Part shown: piece by piece, positions 61,065 through 64,000 of the stretch
Layout: the number at the start of each line of letters is the position of its first letter
How positions within the stretch are numbered: the stretch's first letter is position 1
Assembly (NCBI RefSeq): GCF_001005305.1
Contig: NZ_LBMH01000004.1
Span: 434,001 to 498,000 of the forward strand
Direction: 5' to 3'
DNA: 64,000 nt
From: Kordia zhangzhouensis
Lineage (GTDB): Bacteria; Bacteroidota; Bacteroidia; Flavobacteriales; Flavobacteriaceae
Position numbers and translations under genes: made by a program
Notes under the pieces: model-generated
Told to the model about the DNA's origin: nothing
What the model saw: the letters and a program-made list of their open reading frames with translations, nothing else
Database searches by the model: none

Positions 61065-62558
61065 CTAAGCTGTTTTGCTCGTAAGTTGTTTGATTTTAAT
61101 TTTAAATGCCGCAAAAATCAATGTTGTAAAAGGACTTAAATAATTGAAAAAGGCATATCCCATGTATGATAAAGTATCAACACCCAACACACTTGATTGA
61201 TACGCTCCGCAAGTATTCCAAGGAACTAAAACCGAAGTAACGGTTCCTGAATCTTCTAGAGTTCTACTTAAATTTTCAGGAGCTAAACCTTTATCTTCAA
61301 ACGCTTTTTTATACATTCTCCCAGGAATTACAATTGCTAAATATTGATCAGAAGCCAATACATTCAATCCTAAACAACTAATTACGGTACTGGCAAATAA
61401 TCCAAAAATAGAATCAAATAAATTTAAAACAGATCTACTAATTCTTGATAATGCGCCAATTGCGTCCATCACACCTCCAAAAACCATTGCGCAAATAATC
61501 AACCAAATTGTACCCAACATACCATTCATTCCGCCTGAACTAAATAAATCGTTTAAGTCTGCATTAGTGGTTTCTACAGCAGTGTCAACAGTCATCGCAT
61601 TCATAATACCTTTGTATGCATTGTTGAAGGTTAGGCTTTCACCTCCGCCAATTTTCGTAACAATTTCAGGTTGAAAAATTACTGCAAAAATTCCGCCAAG
61701 CAATGTTCCGATTAATAAAGCAACTAAAGGCGGTGTTTTTTTGATAATCAAGAATATAACTACGACTGGCACTAAAAATAGCCAAGGAGATATATTGAAT
61801 GAACTTTTAATCGCAGCGAGCATTGCGCTCGTATCTGTATTTCCTGTTACATCAATTGATAAACTAATGATGACAAAAATAATTAGGGTAACAATAATTG
61901 TAGGAATTGTTGTGTATGTCATGTATTTAATATGTGAAAACAATTCGCCACCAGCCATTGCAGGAGCTAAGTTTGTTGTATCACTTAAGGGAGACATTTT
62001 ATCTCCAAAATATGCGCCTGAGATAACGGCTCCAGCTGTCATTCCTGTGTGAATTCCCAAGGCATTTCCAATTCCAATCAACGCAATACCAACGGTAGCA
62101 GAGGTTGTCCAGCTACTTCCAGTGGCAACAGAAATGATTGCACAAATGATGACGCAGGCAGGTAAAAATATCGTTGGATTTAAGATTTGTAAACCATAAT
62201 AAATCATGGACGGAATGATACCACTAATAAGCCATGTTCCTGCAAGCGAACCTACAAAAAGTAAAATCAGCAATGCACCTGTGGTAGATTTTACATTTTC
62301 GGAAACTTCTTCAATCATTCGTTTGTATGAAACTTTATTGTAAAAACCTACAATTGCAGCTACTGCAGCTCCAAGGAGAAGCACAAATTGATTACTTCCA
62401 CTTAAAGCGTCATCTCCAAAGGCAAATTTTACATTGTAAAAAAGCATTCCTACTAGCGCAATTACAGGAATCAACGCTTCCCAAATGCTTAATTCTTTAT
62501 TATTGATGATTTTTTGATTACCGATTTTAGTTTCGGAAATATTATTTTCTTCTTGCAT
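61065..62558 (-). CDS. nhaC: Na+/H+ antiporter, NhaC family
   Basis: The ATG at 62558 gives a 497-residue membrane protein with about 11-12 segments. Family motifs include TGSSWTTSATVGIALIGIG, GAVISGAYFGDKMSPLSDTTNLAPA and TLEDSGTVTSVLVPWNTCGAYQ, which hold the ion-binding residues. A longer start upstream (to 62618) would add non-family sequence. It exchanges sodium for protons, fitting a marine organism. It is a single gene, divergent from the 62658 gene. Confidence 0.93.
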   Translation of the reverse strand: MQEENNISETKIGNQKIINNKELSIWEALIPVIALVGMLFYNVKFAFGDDALSGSNQFVLLLGAAVAAIVGFYNKVSYKRMIEEVSENVKSTTGALLILLFVGSLAGTWLISGIIPSMIYYGLQILNPTIFLPACVIICAIISVATGSSWTTSATVGIALIGIGNALGIHTGMTAGAVISGAYFGDKMSPLSDTTNLAPAMAGGELFSHIKYMTYTTIPTIIVTLIIFVIISLSIDVTGNTDTSAMLAAIKSSFNISPWLFLVPVVVIFLIIKKTPPLVALLIGTLLGGIFAVIFQPEIVTKIGGGESLTFNNAYKGIMNAMTVDTAVETTNADLNDLFSSGGMNGMLGTIWLIICAMVFGGVMDAIGALSRISRSVLNLFDSIFGLFASTVISCLGLNVLASDQYLAIVIPGRMYKKAFEDKGLAPENLSRTLEDSGTVTSVLVPWNTCGAYQSSVLGVDTLSYMGYAFFNYLSPFTTLIFAAFKIKIKQLTSKTA

Positions 62559-62657
62559 AATTTTGTGGTTAGTTTCCCAGCGTAATGTTACGATTTTGTT
62601 AACTTCTATGCAAATCAATTTGGTTGCGTACCTTTACATAATTATTATCAATTGTAT

Positions 62658-63689
62658 ATGGATTCACTTACACAAATTGTGCTTGGCGCTGCCTGTGGCG
62701 AAATCGCAATGGGCAAAAAAATAGGAAACAAAGCATTATTGTTTGGTGCTATTGGCGGAACTATTCCTGACTTGGATGTGTTTGTTGGCGATTGGATTTA
62801 TGATAATAATATTGACGCGATGCTGTTTCATAGAGGTTTTATGCATTCCATTACCTTTGCCATTATTGCTTCGCTTTTGTTGGGATTGCTCGTGTATAAA
62901 TTGTACGATAAAGGAAAACGAAAAGATACGACTATCCAAAAAGATTGGACTTGGCTGTTTTTTCTATCGATATTTACGCATCCTATTTTAGATTGTTTTA
63001 CAGGTTACGGAACGCAACTCTTTTTACCGTTTAGCGATTATCGTGTTGCTTTTAGTAACATTGCTGTAGTAGATCCTTTATACACAATTCCTTTTTTGTT
63101 GTGCTTAATTATTTTAATGTTTTATCATAGAAAAGATACCAAACGAAAAAAATGGTTGTTTCTTGGTTTGGGAATTAGTAGTATGTATATGTTATTTACT
63201 GTTGGTAATAAATTATATATAAATTCTGTCTTTACACGTTCATTGAATGCCGAAAAAATTGTGTATACTCGATACAGTACAGAGCCATCCATGTTCAATA
63301 ATATTTTATGGTATGGTATTGCAGAAACAGAAAATGCATATCATATAGGTTTTTATTCGTTATTTGACACCAAAGATGTATTTATTGAATGGAAAACGTT
63401 AGAAAAAAATCATGAATTGATTCCTAAAACGAATCCTAATTTGGCAAAACTTGCATGGTTTAGTGATGACTATTATAACTTATCTTTACAAGAAAAAGGC
63501 ACCTATTTATACAATGATCTTAGATATCCATTGGTCGATCTTGGAAATGGTAAGCAGCCAGTATTTAGTTTCCAATTATTTAATGAAAAAGGAAAACTCA
63601 ATATGAAACCTTTTGAACCAAAGTTTGAAAACGGAAATGATATGAAAAAAGTGCTAGCTGTTTTTTGGGAACGTATTAAAGGAATTTAA
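62658..63689 (+). CDS. Metal-dependent hydrolase, YdjM/DUF457-like membrane protein
   Basis: The ATG at 62658 gives 343 residues; a TTG two codons earlier is rejected. The N-terminus DSLTQIVLGAACGEIAMG, PDLDVFVGDW and HRGFMHSITFAII hold the conserved Asp/His set of the membrane-bound metal-dependent hydrolase family (LexA-regulated YdjM and kin). Four to five membrane segments occur in residues 60-185. The C-terminal 160 residues form a soluble domain. Substrate unknown. The stop overlaps the convergent 63686 gene by 4 bp. Confidence 0.88.
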   Translation: MDSLTQIVLGAACGEIAMGKKIGNKALLFGAIGGTIPDLDVFVGDWIYDNNIDAMLFHRGFMHSITFAIIASLLLGLLVYKLYDKGKRKDTTIQKDWTWLFFLSIFTHPILDCFTGYGTQLFLPFSDYRVAFSNIAVVDPLYTIPFLLCLIILMFYHRKDTKRKKWLFLGLGISSMYMLFTVGNKLYINSVFTRSLNAEKIVYTRYSTEPSMFNNILWYGIAETENAYHIGFYSLFDTKDVFIEWKTLEKNHELIPKTNPNLAKLAWFSDDYYNLSLQEKGTYLYNDLRYPLVDLGNGKQPVFSFQLFNEKGKLNMKPFEPKFENGNDMKKVLAVFWERIKGI

Positions 63690-63937
63690 ATAGAATCCAT
63701 ATACAAGTGACTAACACAATTTACACACATTTTTCTACCTACTTTAGCACATTGTGTTCGGGCTCTGTCCTCTGGTTGACAAGCAAATATTGTGCGTGAG
63801 TTTTCTTCAATATCCATCTGTCCGCAAATAGATTTTTGCTGTGATCTACATTCGTTTTCGTCTGTTTTGTTTGCTGCAAATAGGTGGAGTTCTCCATTTT
63901 CTTTCCGCTCTCTTAATATATAAACATGTTTGCTCAT
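63686..63937 (-). CDS. Small Cys-containing hypothetical protein, 83 residues
   Basis: I do not recognise the family. The protein is soluble-looking with six Cys spread over two thirds of its length (ECRSQQKSICGQ, IFACQPEDRARTQC, RKMCVNCVSH), which suggests metal binding, possibly zinc. It converges with and overlaps the 62658 gene by 4 bp. The remaining 63 bases to the window end hold no feature I can see. Confidence 0.65.
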   Translation of the reverse strand: MSKHVYILRERKENGELHLFAANKTDENECRSQQKSICGQMDIEENSRTIFACQPEDRARTQCAKVGRKMCVNCVSHLYMDSI

Positions 63938-64000
63938 ACAGTCTATGTAATGGTTTAGGTTTTATGGGGTTCAATAATACTGAAAATGTAATGGAAGGCT

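Overview
The window is about 64 kb of AT-rich DNA from the Bacteroidota, almost certainly a marine member of the Flavobacteriaceae. Supporting signs are TAnnTTTG-type -7 promoter boxes, A-rich regions before start codons in place of Shine-Dalgarno sites, a HYC_CC_PP protein, a ribB fused to a dead RibA domain, and the gene order ftsK-lolA-lptF/G-ribB. A Kordia-like genus is my guess from the NRPS and peptide style, not a demonstrated assignment. I see no insertion sequence, phage or CRISPR array.

Region 1 (1-22 kb) is a secondary-metabolite locus read left to right. It starts inside an NRPS (A-T-C-like), followed by an outer-membrane beta-barrel protein, a type II thioesterase, an unknown 125-residue protein, a SyrD/PvdE-type ABC exporter and a GIN-domain protein. 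Next comes an array of eight small genes resembling RiPP (class I lanthipeptide-type) precursors, one with a lost start. A second NRPS follows (C-A-T-C, with a specificity code close to that known for glycine). Then come a membrane-anchored alpha/beta hydrolase, two paralogous ATP-grasp-like proteins flanking a CmcI-like protein, and an Sfp-type phosphopantetheinyl transferase. The mix of NRPS, leader-type peptides and paired ATP-grasp-like enzymes is the most unusual gene content here.

Region 2 (22-30 kb) is a stress regulon: three tandem-domain universal stress proteins, two WKNPDI lipoproteins, two small unknown proteins, a PAS histidine kinase, a response regulator fused to a Crp/Fnr module, and a PNPOx-like protein. 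Four promoters carry an FNR-like box (TGAt-N4-aTCA) whose centre lies exactly 33 bp upstream of the centre of a TAnnTTTR -7 element. The operator sequence thus points to a local, self-contained regulon.

Region 3 (30-44 kb) has an orphan precursor peptide, a GH64-like beta-1,3-glucanase and a copper/heavy-metal efflux operon (HYC_CC_PP, CzcA/CusA, TolC, HMA-membrane protein, CusB-like adaptor, HMA lipoprotein). It ends with small housekeeping or unknown genes and an M28 peptidase.

Region 4 (44-64 kb) holds two more orphan precursors, tRNA-Ser(TGA), a thioesterase, a nitroreductase, a thioredoxin-like protein, a DegT aminotransferase and a eukaryote-type sulfide:quinone reductase. The reductase gene has its own dyad at the same promoter position as the FNR-like boxes. 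The ribB-lptF/G-lolA-ftsK group (minus strand) follows, then another orphan precursor, dgkA-tpx, catG, a DUF6952-trx-ahpC peroxide-defence group, an NhaC antiporter and a membrane hydrolase. No RiPP-modifying enzyme (LanB, LanC, LanM, YcaO, radical SAM) lies next to the scattered precursors.
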